From contig NZ_JXCF01000001.1 in NCBI RefSeq assembly GCF_000875895.1, positions 248,001-312,000 on the forward strand: DNA of 64,000 bases, given 5' to 3'. This stretch comes from Staphylococcus gallinarum. Its GTDB lineage: Bacteria; Bacillota; Bacilli; Staphylococcales; Staphylococcaceae. The translations under genes and the position numbers were made by a program. The notes under the pieces are model-generated. The model was not told the origin of the DNA. It did not search any database and saw only the letters and a list, made by a program, of their open reading frames with translations. How positions within the stretch are numbered: the first letter of the stretch is position 1; every line of letters begins with the position of its first letter. Positions 1-8,775 of the stretch are shown here, in pieces.

Positions 1-80
1 TAGGTGTTAAGAAATTTGAATCAACACCACCAACTTTGGAAGAGTTGTTTATGCGCCATTATGAAAATAAAAATAGTTAG
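1..80 (+). CDS. ABC transporter ATP-binding protein, C-terminal end (partial)
   Basis: Only the last 25 codons are in the window, read in the frame that starts at base 3 and stops at TAG 78-80. The tail reads PPTLEELFMRHYE, a form common at the C-terminus of drug-export ABC ATPases. The stop lies 14 bases before the ATG of the following permease, whose ribosome binding site GGAGGTG overlaps the gap, so the two are almost certainly one operon encoding an ATPase and its membrane partner. The Walker motifs lie outside the window, so the family call rests on the tail and the neighbour. Confidence 0.7.
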   Translation, partial: GVKKFESTPPTLEELFMRHYENKNS

Positions 81-94
81 GAGGTGCATTTGAG

Positions 95-1702
95 ATGAGT
101 GAAAAATTTGCTCTTTGGCACATGCTTTTTTTACAGTATTTAAAGCGCGACTGGAAAAAATTAATGATTTGGGTGCTATCTGTTGCTATATTTTCTGCAG
201 GATTTGTTCCTTCTTTTAAAGAAATGTCCAAAGGAAATGGGCTCATTGGTATGTTTGAAACATTACAAAACCCTGCGATGATCTCTATCATTGGCCCTAC
301 TCCTATAGAAACAGCGAAAGACTACACTTTGGGCGCGATGTACGCACATGAAATGCTACTGTTTTGCGGACTATGTTCAATGATTGTGTCCATGTTACAT
401 GTGATTAGTCATACACGTAAAGAAGAGGAATTGGGACTTACTGAACTAGTACGTTCATTTCATGTTGGGCGACAAGCAAATTCTCTTGCTGCATTTATAG
501 AAATCTTATTAGTTAACGTGTTAATATCGTTGCTTATATTTGGGATTATGATGAGCTTTAATGTAGATACAATTACCATGCAAGGCTCATTGCTCTTTGG
601 CATCTCAATAGGTATGACTGGGATTATGGGAGGTAGCATTGCACTCATAATGTCTCAAATCATGCCATCCGCTTCATCTGCTACTGGTGCATCTCTTGGT
701 ATTGTAGGTTTATTATATATCCTTCGTGCCGGTACAGACGTTTCTAATATTGATTTGTCTTATGCTAACCCGCTTGGTTGGAGCTATCTTGGATATCCTT
801 TTACAGATAATCATTGGTATCCAATCATCATGGCAATCCTATTTAATATGGTAGTCGTTATTATCGCTATGATACTTGAAGGCAAACGCGATATGGGTGC
901 GAGTTATATACCTGAGCTAAAAGGAAAAGCACATGCTAAAAAATCATTATTGTCTATCCATGGCTTATTATTTAAAATTAATAAAACAGCAATTATCAGC
1001 TGGATTATTGCCTTTATAACTATGGGTATAGCTTACGGTTCAATTTATGGCGATATGCAGAATTTCATAAAAGGTAATGCACTGATTAAACAAATGTTTG
1101 CTAATTCTAACGCTTCCCTAGAATCTTCATTCACTAGTACGATAATGATCATTATGGTGAGTCTCGTAACGATATTACCAATTGCAATTGTTAATAAATT
1201 ATTCTCTGAAGAAAGTAAATTTCGTTTTAGTCAAATCTTCCCTACTAAAGTAACGCGCGGTAGACTTTATTGGACCACGATTGGATTAGCATTATTGTTT
1301 ATCATTATAAGTGTTTTAGCGGTTACCCTTAGCCTAGGTGGAACTGCATTAACTGTAATGGATGGACATGTTGAGTTAAAGCTTATAGATTTTCTTGCCG
1401 CTGGGTGTAACTATTTTCCAGCAATATTATTTTTCACAGGGCTAGCTACTTTGGCGCTTGGCTGGGCACCGAGACTTGGCAAATTAACTTATGCTTATCT
1501 TGGCTATAATTTTGCTATCAATTATTTTGGTGGTATTTTAGATTTACCTGACTGGTTTTCAAAAACAGCACTATTTAATTGGCTTCCTCAAATGCCAAAA
1601 GAAAGCTTTGAAATCATGCCATTTACGATTATGACTTTAATTAGTATCATCTTGATTATTCTAGGTTATGTTGGCTATAGAAATCGAGATTTAATTGGAT
1701 AA
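95..1702 (+). CDS. ABC transporter permease, polyketide/drug exporter type
   Basis: A 535-residue polytopic membrane protein with roughly twelve hydrophobic segments in two similar halves; the second half begins near residue 295 (INKTAIISWIIAF). Length and architecture fit the large permeases annotated as exporters of polyketide antibiotics, which pair with a separate ATPase. The preceding partial gene encodes that ATPase. The ATG at 95 has GGAGGTG just upstream. The natural substrate cannot be read from sequence; export of a toxic hydrophobic compound is the family expectation. No regulator is visible in the window because the operon starts further left. Confidence 0.8.
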   Translation: MSEKFALWHMLFLQYLKRDWKKLMIWVLSVAIFSAGFVPSFKEMSKGNGLIGMFETLQNPAMISIIGPTPIETAKDYTLGAMYAHEMLLFCGLCSMIVSMLHVISHTRKEEELGLTELVRSFHVGRQANSLAAFIEILLVNVLISLLIFGIMMSFNVDTITMQGSLLFGISIGMTGIMGGSIALIMSQIMPSASSATGASLGIVGLLYILRAGTDVSNIDLSYANPLGWSYLGYPFTDNHWYPIIMAILFNMVVVIIAMILEGKRDMGASYIPELKGKAHAKKSLLSIHGLLFKINKTAIISWIIAFITMGIAYGSIYGDMQNFIKGNALIKQMFANSNASLESSFTSTIMIIMVSLVTILPIAIVNKLFSEESKFRFSQIFPTKVTRGRLYWTTIGLALLFIIISVLAVTLSLGGTALTVMDGHVELKLIDFLAAGCNYFPAILFFTGLATLALGWAPRLGKLTYAYLGYNFAINYFGGILDLPDWFSKTALFNWLPQMPKESFEIMPFTIMTLISIILIILGYVGYRNRDLIG

Positions 1703-2019
1703 ACAATTTATTTGAAAAAAAACGAACTAAACAATACGTTCCATTATAAATTACCAATCCTCCTATTTATAACAAAAACAATACACATAGAACTAAGATA
1801 CTTTTAAACGCGGTTTTATAGGTAGTCATACCAGTCAAAGATGACTTCTAGGATAGTGTAATTAAATAAGTGAACTACGCAGATAAATGATTATAAATAT
1901 AAAGGCAGTAAATGAATGTATAAACTCATTTACTGCCTTGTTCATAGATTATATCTGTGCTTCCTTTTTCCATCTCCTAAGTGTCAGTTTATTTTAACTA
2001 ATATAATATCAACGCTCAC
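1703..2019. other. Intergenic region between convergent genes
   Basis: About 317 bases between the ends of the permease and the efflux gene. It holds the terminator at 1902-1939 and, around 1825-1850, a weaker inverted repeat with arms AGTCAT/ATGACT. I see no reading frame with a ribosome binding site. Confidence 0.6.
1902..1939 (-). terminator. Rho-independent terminator of the QacA-like gene
   Basis: Perfect 14-bp stem AAGGCAGTAAATGA with a 10-base loop. On the minus strand it is followed by a T-rich tail (TTTATATTTAT), so it serves the leftward efflux gene best; it may also stop rightward transcripts. Confidence 0.85.
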
Positions 2020-3516
2020 TTATTCAATGACTGAAGTTTGTCGTTTGTTTTTATAATCTAATAATATCAATAGAATAATAGTTGCTCCTATAATCACACT
2101 ACCAATCATCATAATAATGGAAAATGACTGATCAAATGCAAGTTTCCCTGCTGCAATCAATGGTTTGCTGATAGACTCTGGTTGCTGTTCAGCTTGAATC
2201 AAAGTTTCGTCAAGACTTCCTTTAGCCTTAGCCAAATCTATTCCACTATCTTTAAAGTTAAATGATAAGCTATAAAACATTGAAAACAAGCCTCCAAGTA
2301 CTGCGATGCCTAATGATCCACCAAACTCAAATGACACTTCCTCTATAGATGCTGCCATACCTGAATTTTCATCGGATGTATTTGTCATTATAGCTGTAGA
2401 TGCCAATGTCATGGCACCACCGAGTCCTAAACCTACTAGCATCAATGTAATAATTTGAATCACTAAAGAGCCATCAAGTATCCAATAGAACAAGATGATT
2501 CCAACCCAAGCAATCATCAATGTTACCCACTGTAACTTTATTGTGCCATACTTCGTTAAAATCATGCCGATACCTATTGCCCCAACTAATGAAGCTACTG
2601 CCATTGTCATCACTATTAATCCTGCTTGAAATGCTGTTAAATCTAATACAAGTTGTAGTCTCTGAGACAAGATATATTCAAATCCCATCATCGTAAATGC
2701 TGTAACAATCGCAACTAACGTCCCCACCGTAAAGTGGATATTCTTAAAGATTTTCAAATTAATTAATGGTTGTTGAACCTTACGTTGTCTCATAACAAAT
2801 AAAGTAATCGCTATTAAACCAATCACCAAAGTCGTCCCTGCTATTATGAAATTCGGTCCTTGTTTAGTAACTTCTTTAATCGCGTAAACAACACTAATCA
2901 GCCCAACCATAATCTGTATAGAACTGATAACATCCCAACGTCCCGTCTTCTGAACAGGATAATTCGGTACAAATAAATAAGATAATATTAAGACAATAAC
3001 CACAATTGGTATATTTATTATAAATACTGAATGCCAAGAGAAGTAGGCCAACAAACCACCACCAATTACAGGTCCTAAACCTGCTCCTGCAGCTGTGGTT
3101 GCAGACCATACGCCTAACGCAAATGCACGCTCTTGTTCATCGACAAATGTACGTTTAATTATAGATAATGTGGGTGGCATCATTGCTGCTGCGCCTATCG
3201 CTAGTATCACTCTTGCAATAATTAACATCTCTGGTGATGTTGCACTAGCAGCTAGCACAGAGGCAGCTCCAAATATCATTAATCCTGTTAAGAACATACG
3301 CTTATGCCCCACATAGTCACCCAATGTACCTAAACCTGGTAATAACCCTGCCACGACGAGTGCGTATGCATTAACAATCCATAGTTTTTCCGTTGCTGTA
3401 GCATGTAAATCATGCGTTAGTATCGGTAGCGCTGTATATAATACAGTCATATCAATGACGATTAAGAATAGTGCACTAGATACTAATGCTAAAACTGTTG
3501 CTTTTTTAAATGTCAT
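2020..3516 (-). CDS. MFS drug efflux transporter, DHA2/QacA type
   Basis: A 498-residue, 14-segment proton-coupled exporter of the DHA2 family. It aligns by eye with QacA: the first membrane helix carries the acidic residue in VIDMTVLYTALP (QacA has VTMDMTILIMALP), followed by LWIVNAYALV, GDYVGHKRMFLTG and the motif-C-like GLGPVIGGGLLAYFSWHSVF. QacA-type pumps expel lipophilic cations such as quaternary ammonium compounds and dyes. The substrate range here is inference. Expression is probably induced through the MerR regulator encoded immediately upstream, via the long-spacer promoter at 3547-3577. Confidence 0.88.
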   Translation of the reverse strand: MTFKKATVLALVSSALFLIVIDMTVLYTALPILTHDLHATATEKLWIVNAYALVVAGLLPGLGTLGDYVGHKRMFLTGLMIFGAASVLAASATSPEMLIIARVILAIGAAAMMPPTLSIIKRTFVDEQERAFALGVWSATTAAGAGLGPVIGGGLLAYFSWHSVFIINIPIVVIVLILSYLFVPNYPVQKTGRWDVISSIQIMVGLISVVYAIKEVTKQGPNFIIAGTTLVIGLIAITLFVMRQRKVQQPLINLKIFKNIHFTVGTLVAIVTAFTMMGFEYILSQRLQLVLDLTAFQAGLIVMTMAVASLVGAIGIGMILTKYGTIKLQWVTLMIAWVGIILFYWILDGSLVIQIITLMLVGLGLGGAMTLASTAIMTNTSDENSGMAASIEEVSFEFGGSLGIAVLGGLFSMFYSLSFNFKDSGIDLAKAKGSLDETLIQAEQQPESISKPLIAAGKLAFDQSFSIIMMIGSVIIGATIILLILLDYKNKRQTSVIE

Positions 3517-3546
3517 GTATACTCACCTGCTTTCTCTACAATAAAA

Positions 3547-3577
3547 AATATAAACTATACGGTTACCGTATAGTCAA
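3547..3577 (-). promoter_or_regulatory. MerR-type promoter/operator of the efflux gene
   Basis: On the minus strand a -35 box TTGACT (3572-3577) and a -10 box TATATT (3547-3552) are 19 bp apart. A perfect 21-bp palindrome (half-site ACTATACGGT, one central base, 3554-3574) fills the spacer. An over-long spacer occupied by a dyad is the hallmark of promoters that MerR-family activators untwist. It sits about 30 bp upstream of the efflux start codon. Confidence 0.88.
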
Positions 3578-3604
3578 CAAGTGAGATTTATTTTTTTACA
3601 ACTA

Positions 3605-4441
3605 CTATGATAATGGTTTTTCAGAAATGTCATTCTGTTTTACTGGTATACATATTTTTGTGACATATTTATCCGGTCCGTCTGTACTTACCTCATCTAC
3701 AACATACTCTTCGTAACTATCACCATCAATTTGATAACCCTTCAGCTTTAAAAATGCCTTAATTCTCTTATGTGTCTTATATATCGTATCATCGTGACCT
3801 TCATGATAGGCAACAACGAACTGCCCTGCTGCCCGCATATGATGCGCCTGCTCAATACCATAATCTATCTTAATATAGAAATATTGATAGTCATCATAAA
3901 TCCCATTCATAATATGGTCTTGAGAGAGCAGTGCGCCGATAGGGTGGCCGAAGTCTAACCGATTGTCTCGAATAAAGCACATTAAAGCATGAGATGTCTC
4001 CTTCATCGAGTTGCCTGTAACACTTTCGCTAAGCAAATAATAACTTTCAGGCAGTGTAACGATTTCGATATTCGTGAAATCCGCTTCATTAGATTCTATT
4101 AAATGCTGTCTACGATTTTGAATTGATAATTTAAGTTGCTCCATCTCCTTTATCTGTCGGTCGATTTCATGCGCTTTATGCTCTAACAACTTAATCGTTT
4201 CTGTAACTGACCTATCATCTAAAAATGTCTTGATTTCAGTCAACGATAGCTGTAAGTCCTTTAATATCTCAATCACACTAAATATTTCAAGCTGCTTTAA
4301 GGAATAATAGCGATAGCCTTTGTCATTTCTATACTCTGGTTGTAAAATACCGATTTCATCATAATGGAACAGCGTTTGCTTTTTCACTCCACATAATGTT
4401 GCAAATTCGCCTGTTGTAAATATCGCCTCTGATACACTCAT
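3605..4441 (-). CDS. MerR family transcriptional regulator with effector-binding domain
   Basis: 278 residues. The N-terminus is a MerR winged helix-turn-helix (FTTGEFATLCGVKKQTLFHYDEIGIL, then RNDKGYRYYSLKQL). A helical linker follows around residues 75-115, then a GyrI-like/BmrR-type ligand-binding domain of about 150 residues. This architecture (BmrR, BltR) senses hydrophobic or cationic drugs and activates an adjacent pump gene. The next gene downstream, in the same direction, is a QacA-like pump whose promoter has the expected 19-bp spacer and dyad. Start ATG has GAGGAG upstream. The inducer is unknown. Confidence 0.88.
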   Translation of the reverse strand: MSVSEAIFTTGEFATLCGVKKQTLFHYDEIGILQPEYRNDKGYRYYSLKQLEIFSVIEILKDLQLSLTEIKTFLDDRSVTETIKLLEHKAHEIDRQIKEMEQLKLSIQNRRQHLIESNEADFTNIEIVTLPESYYLLSESVTGNSMKETSHALMCFIRDNRLDFGHPIGALLSQDHIMNGIYDDYQYFYIKIDYGIEQAHHMRAAGQFVVAYHEGHDDTIYKTHKRIKAFLKLKGYQIDGDSYEEYVVDEVSTDGPDKYVTKICIPVKQNDISEKPLS

Positions 4442-4820
4442 TATTTATCTCCTCAATCTTTCACAGATTCTATTCAATGTTTGAGAAAACCATTTTTCTC
4501 TCACAAAATAACATCACTACACTATTACAATAACTGCATTGTATTATTTTTATTTTAACTGATTTTTCAATAATAATAAAAAACTAGCCTTTATAGTGAC
4601 AATCTCTTTTAGTTTAATTAACTCGTTTCTATTGTAGTATTTCAAACCCTTAAATATCTTAATTTCCCATTTAAAGGTTGTAAAATTATAATTTTGAGAT
4701 ATTCTTATTTAGAAGAAATAAGTATATATTTAGTAACAATTTATGTAATAAATCAAATTTTTAAGAACTGATGCGATTTGACTTATATATTGTTTAAACA
4801 TGGTTAGGATGGGAATTATT
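4442..4820. other. Divergent intergenic region, merR / malate kinase
   Basis: AT-rich, about 380 bases. It must contain the promoters of the leftward merR and the rightward kinase. A short dyad CTTATTT...AAATAAG lies near 4704-4724. I see no gene and cannot place the kinase promoter firmly. Confidence 0.5.
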
Positions 4821-6425
4821 TTGCAAAAACGACAACTTAAACTTAGCACAATCATCATTATATACGTCTGTTTAGTAGTAATCTTTTCACTGTTAATCAC
4901 CAGTCTACTAATCAGCAATACGGTACGAAATGCTGTGCATAAAACAGCCGAAGAAAAATCTGAAGTTATTTCACGCACCGTTGCACAATCAGATATCGTC
5001 AAGACTGGTTTAAAACATAAACAAGAAGCACAGACGATTCAAAAATATACTTCTGAAATACAAAAGGCTACAGGTGTCCAATTTATTGTAGTTATGGATA
5101 TGCATGGTATCCGTAAATCACATCCGAATCCAAAACTAATCGGTGAGCGATTCCAAGGTGGCGATGAGACTAAAGCTTTACACGGTCACAGTACGTCTTC
5201 GATTTCGGAAGGAACGCTTGGTAAATCATTACGTTCATTTACTCCAATATACGACAGTCATGACAAGCAGATTGGTGTCGTCGCTGTTGGTGTACCAATG
5301 AAGCACGTTAATGAAGCATTTGCTGATGGAAATAAGAAAATTCTAATCGGTACAGTTTTAGGTATCTTGGTGGGTATTATAGGTGCCTTTCTAGTATCCC
5401 GTTATATTAAAAAAACACTGCTCGGTTTAGAACCTTCTGCTATAGCTAAATTACTAGAAGAACGTAATACAATGCTACAATCTGTGCACGAAGGTATTGT
5501 GGCTGTTGACCACGAAGGTAAAATTAATTTAGTTAATCGTTCAGCGAAAGATATTTTCCGTAAGGCAGGTCTTCCAGACAAAGCGATTGGCGTCAAAATT
5601 AATGACTATATGCAGTCTACCCAACTTCCGAAAGTATTAGAAAATGGTCGTCCGGAAGTCGATGAAGAACAAAATATCAATGGCATTAAAATATTAGTAA
5701 ATCGTGTACCACTCTATGTGAATAACGAAATTGTCGGTGCAATTTCAACATTTAGAGACAAAACAGAAATCAGCCAATTATCTGAGCAATTAGTTGGTGT
5801 AAAGACTTATGCAGAAACTTTGCGCGCACAGTCACACGAATTTAGCAATCGCCTACATGTTATCTTAGGCATGATTCAAATGGAAAATTATAATGACTTA
5901 AAGCAATATATTTATGAAATAGTTGAACACGGTACCCAAGAAAATGAGAATATCGCAGTCAATATCAAAGATGCAGCCTTGGCTGGTTTTTTAATCGGAA
6001 AATTAAGCCTTGCAAGAGAACATAATATTGAACTTGAAATCATCAATCAAACCGTCATTCCAGAACCACAACATTCATATTTAACACACGATACGATTAC
6101 AATTATTGGAAATCTGATTGACAACAGTCTAGAAGCCTTAACTGCTTCTGAACTTAAGCACAAATCGATCGAAGTTTATTTACAATATAATAATGATATA
6201 TTAACAATAGATGTGATCGATTCAGGTCATGGTTTATCTGAATCATCTGAGGCAGATATTTTCAAAAAAGGCTATTCTACCAAAGGAGATCATAGGGGGT
6301 ATGGATTGTACCTTGTTAAACAAAGTATCGACAACCTTGAAGGCCAAATCACCCTCCAGACAAATACTCGAGGAAATACACACTTTACAGTAGTAGTGCC
6401 ATATGCAGAAAAGAGGAATCAATAA
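4821..6425 (+). CDS. maeK: Sensor histidine kinase, DcuS/CitA family, malate sensing
   Basis: Membrane kinase of the citrate/fumarate/malate sensor family. In order it has an N-terminal helix, an extracytoplasmic PAS-like sensor (about residues 35-165), a second helix near 175-195, a cytoplasmic PAS domain (about 215-320), the dimerisation histidine in SHEFSNRLH (His339) and a HATPase domain with NLIDNSLEA and GYGLYLVKQ. It overlaps the response-regulator gene by one base, and a malate-type transporter and malic enzyme follow. This matches the MaeKR two-component system of lactobacilli and YufLM/MalKR of Bacillus. I chose the TTG at 4821 because AGGATGGG precedes it by seven bases; in-frame ATGs at 4800 and 4809 lack a binding site. 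Confidence 0.82.
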   Translation: MQKRQLKLSTIIIIYVCLVVIFSLLITSLLISNTVRNAVHKTAEEKSEVISRTVAQSDIVKTGLKHKQEAQTIQKYTSEIQKATGVQFIVVMDMHGIRKSHPNPKLIGERFQGGDETKALHGHSTSSISEGTLGKSLRSFTPIYDSHDKQIGVVAVGVPMKHVNEAFADGNKKILIGTVLGILVGIIGAFLVSRYIKKTLLGLEPSAIAKLLEERNTMLQSVHEGIVAVDHEGKINLVNRSAKDIFRKAGLPDKAIGVKINDYMQSTQLPKVLENGRPEVDEEQNINGIKILVNRVPLYVNNEIVGAISTFRDKTEISQLSEQLVGVKTYAETLRAQSHEFSNRLHVILGMIQMENYNDLKQYIYEIVEHGTQENENIAVNIKDAALAGFLIGKLSLAREHNIELEIINQTVIPEPQHSYLTHDTITIIGNLIDNSLEALTASELKHKSIEVYLQYNNDILTIDVIDSGHGLSESSEADIFKKGYSTKGDHRGYGLYLVKQSIDNLEGQITLQTNTRGNTHFTVVVPYAEKRNQ

Positions 6426-7138
6426 TGATACGAGTACTTATAGTGGAAGACGATCCAATGGTAGCTCAACTAAACAAACAATTTATAGAAAAAGTTGAAG
6501 GATACGATTTAGTCGACATTACACATAATGTAAAAGACGCTACTTCAGTCATCGAAACTCAACCCATCGACTTAGTATTATTAGATGTCTATATGCCAGA
6601 CGAAAACGGTCTAACATTATTAACTTATATAAGAGAACATCACTATAAGATAGACGCAATTTTAATAACTGCCGCTTCTGATGCAGATAAAATACAAACA
6701 GCAATGCGTTATGGTGCAATCGATTATCTCATAAAACCATTTGAATTTGAGCGCTTTAAACAGTCGTTATTACAATATAAACACAAGCACCAATTTTTCA
6801 ATGAAAATCAAAACTTTGACCAATCAACGTTAGACAGTAGATTATTTAATAAATCTGAAAAAAAAAGCGATGGAACAGCTACCTTACCTAAAGGTTTAAC
6901 AAAAGGTACACTGCAAGCTATTATCGATAAGGTAAACCACTCTGGCAAACAAACCTTTTCAACAGATGAAATAGCAGAAATTGCAGATGTTTCTAGAGTT
7001 TCAGTTAGAAAATATCTGAAATTCCTTGCAGATATTAATGTGTTAGAAGAATCACTAACATACGGCATTGGTCGTCCCGTATATCAATATAAATTCAGGC
7101 AAGATAATCTACATTATTTAACGCCCTATTTAAATTAA
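6425..7138 (+). CDS. maeR: Response regulator, DcuR/CitT/MalR family
   Basis: 237 residues. The receiver domain has the acidic pair D9-D10, phosphoacceptor D54 (LVLLDVYMP) and K in YLIKPF. A C-terminal helix-turn-helix follows (FSTDEIAEIADVSRVSVRKYLKFL), as in regulators of C4-dicarboxylate and citrate uptake. The start codon overlaps the kinase stop by one base, implying translational coupling. The likely target is the promoter of the adjacent transporter gene, which carries repeats at 7279-7317 resembling TTATT(A/T)AA. The response to malate is inferred from neighbours. Confidence 0.85.
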   Translation: MIRVLIVEDDPMVAQLNKQFIEKVEGYDLVDITHNVKDATSVIETQPIDLVLLDVYMPDENGLTLLTYIREHHYKIDAILITAASDADKIQTAMRYGAIDYLIKPFEFERFKQSLLQYKHKHQFFNENQNFDQSTLDSRLFNKSEKKSDGTATLPKGLTKGTLQAIIDKVNHSGKQTFSTDEIAEIADVSRVSVRKYLKFLADINVLEESLTYGIGRPVYQYKFRQDNLHYLTPYLN

Positions 7139-7188
7139 GATATTCGAATATATACCGTATGGGTTAAATTTTTATTAACCATAATTAA

Positions 7189-7265
7189 AAGCAGCAGTAC
7201 CCTTGCAGACTATACAGCACCTTTATCAGTTGTGTACAAATGTAAGGTATTGTTGCTCTTTTTTT
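7189..7265 (+). terminator. Terminator after the kinase/regulator pair
   Basis: Long stem formed by AAAGCAGCAGTACCCTTGCA and TGTAAGGTATTGTTGCT with G-T pairs and one bulge, followed by seven Ts. It separates the regulatory pair from the transporter gene, which therefore needs its own promoter. Confidence 0.7.
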
Positions 7266-7278
7266 AATTACAAAAAGA

Positions 7279-7326
7279 TTATTAAACTTTCATAAACTGT
7301 GCAATTCCCTTATTTAATCCTATGAT
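7279..7326 (+). promoter_or_regulatory. Candidate MaeR-dependent promoter of the malate operon
   Basis: Three related octamers lie in direct orientation: TTATTAAA (7279), TTCATAAA (7289) and TTATTTAA (7310). The first two are one helical turn apart. A -10-like TATGAT follows at 7321, with only a poor -35 (TGTGCA, 7298) 17 bp upstream, as expected for an activator-dependent promoter. From memory, the MaeR site in Lactobacillus casei is a direct repeat of TTATT(A/T)AA. Confidence 0.55.
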
Positions 7327-7354
7327 ATGCATATGATAATTAAGGGGGATTAAT

Positions 7355-8725
7355 ATGATTTCAAAAAGCGAAATGAAAGCGCTTACTGTTGATGGCGAAG
7401 AACAGGCGAAATATGACGTTCAAGAAGGTAAGTCAAAGGGGATTTGGGCTAAGCTCATGCAGATAAAGATTGGCGTCGTTCCTTTACCACTCTATGTTAC
7501 ATTGGCAGCCATTATCTTTGCTGCATCAGTTTACAATACATTGCCACCAGATATGATTGGCGGATTCGCAGTCATCATGATCTTAGGTATTTTATTAGGT
7601 GACTTAGGTAACCGTATACCCATATTAAAGGACATTGGCGGTCCTGCAATTTTGGCATTACTCATACCGTCCATTTTAGTATTTTTAAACTTGATTAACC
7701 CGGCATCAATGAAAGCTGTAACAACATTAATGAAAACTTCCAACTTCCTATATTTCTACATTTCTTGCTTAGTCGTTGGTAGTATCTTAGGCATGAATGG
7801 AAAAGTATTGATTCAAGGCTTTACACGTATGTTTGTGCCATTAGTTGTCGGCACACTATCCGCTGTAGGTATGGGTATCTTGGTTGGTCTTTTATTTGGA
7901 TATGATGTTAAACATACATTATTCTTTATCATTGTACCAATCATTGGTGGTGGAATTGGTGAAGGTATCTTACCACTATCCATCGCTTACTCATCTATCT
8001 TAGGCCAATCCGCAGAAACATTTGTAGGACAAATGATTCCGGCAGCCGTTATCGGTAATATACTTGCAGTAGTTTGTGCTGGTTTAATGATGCGCTTAGG
8101 TGAAAAGAAAACACACCTATCTGGTAATGGTTCACTAGTAAAAGCAGATAAAGGTGATGATTTATTACAAGAAAAAGATGCGAGCGATAAACCTGTAGAT
8201 TTTTCACTAATGGGAGCTGGCTTATTAATCGCATGTACATTCTTTATTGTAGGTACACTTGGACATAAATTTATTGGTATTCCTGGACCAGTTATTATGA
8301 TTTTATTTGCAACATTCATTAAATGCTTAAGCTGGATGCCTAATAAAATGGAAGAAGGCGCACACCATTTATATAAATTTATCTCAACTAGCTTAACATG
8401 GCCACTCATGGTTGGTTTAGGGATGTTATATATTCCACTAGGTGATGTCGTTAAAATCGTAACACCAGCCTATGTCGTTATCTGTGCATCTGTTGTATTA
8501 ACGATGATTGCTTCAGGTTATTTCGTAGGAAAACTTATGAAAATGTACCCAGTCGATGCAGCTATTGTTACAGGTTGTCATAGTGGTTTAGGTGGAACTG
8601 GAGATGTAGCTATTCTATCTGCCTCTAAACGTATGGCGTTAATGCCTTTCGCACAAGTCGCTACAAGAATTGGTGGCGTATCAACAGTCATATTAGCCAC
8701 TTTATTATTAAAGTTATTCAGTTAA
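7355..8725 (+). CDS. maeP: 2-hydroxycarboxylate transporter family symporter (malate/citrate)
   Basis: 456-residue membrane carrier of the 2HCT family (CitS, CimH, MaeN, MaeP). It has about eleven membrane segments and the two family hairpin loops: GGGIGEGILPLSIAY near residue 200 and the C-terminal CHSGLGGTGDVAIL near 410. Members take up malate or citrate with sodium or protons. A malic enzyme 50 bases downstream and a C4-dicarboxylate two-component system upstream make malate the likely substrate. SD AAGGGGG precedes the ATG. A full-consensus CcpA site lies inside the coding sequence, 18 bases after the start. Confidence 0.87.
   Translation: MISKSEMKALTVDGEEQAKYDVQEGKSKGIWAKLMQIKIGVVPLPLYVTLAAIIFAASVYNTLPPDMIGGFAVIMILGILLGDLGNRIPILKDIGGPAILALLIPSILVFLNLINPASMKAVTTLMKTSNFLYFYISCLVVGSILGMNGKVLIQGFTRMFVPLVVGTLSAVGMGILVGLLFGYDVKHTLFFIIVPIIGGGIGEGILPLSIAYSSILGQSAETFVGQMIPAAVIGNILAVVCAGLMMRLGEKKTHLSGNGSLVKADKGDDLLQEKDASDKPVDFSLMGAGLLIACTFFIVGTLGHKFIGIPGPVIMILFATFIKCLSWMPNKMEEGAHHLYKFISTSLTWPLMVGLGMLYIPLGDVVKIVTPAYVVICASVVLTMIASGYFVGKLMKMYPVDAAIVTGCHSGLGGTGDVAILSASKRMALMPFAQVATRIGGVSTVILATLLLKLFS
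7373..7387 (+). promoter_or_regulatory. Intragenic CcpA site (cre) in the malate transporter gene
   Basis: ATGAAAGCGCTTACT matches all 15 positions of WTGNAANCGNWNNCW. It lies in codons 7-11, so CcpA bound here would act as a roadblock to elongation and repress transporter and malic enzyme in the presence of preferred sugars. Confidence 0.72.
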
Positions 8726-8775
8726 CACAGCACAATGAATATAAAAGACTAAATAAGGATTAAGGAGTAATAATA

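Noticed and set aside
7987..8409. Minus-strand frame of 140 codons opposite the malate transporter
   Set aside because: Antisense shadow of a clear membrane-protein gene; no start signal and composition of a reverse-read hydrophobic frame.
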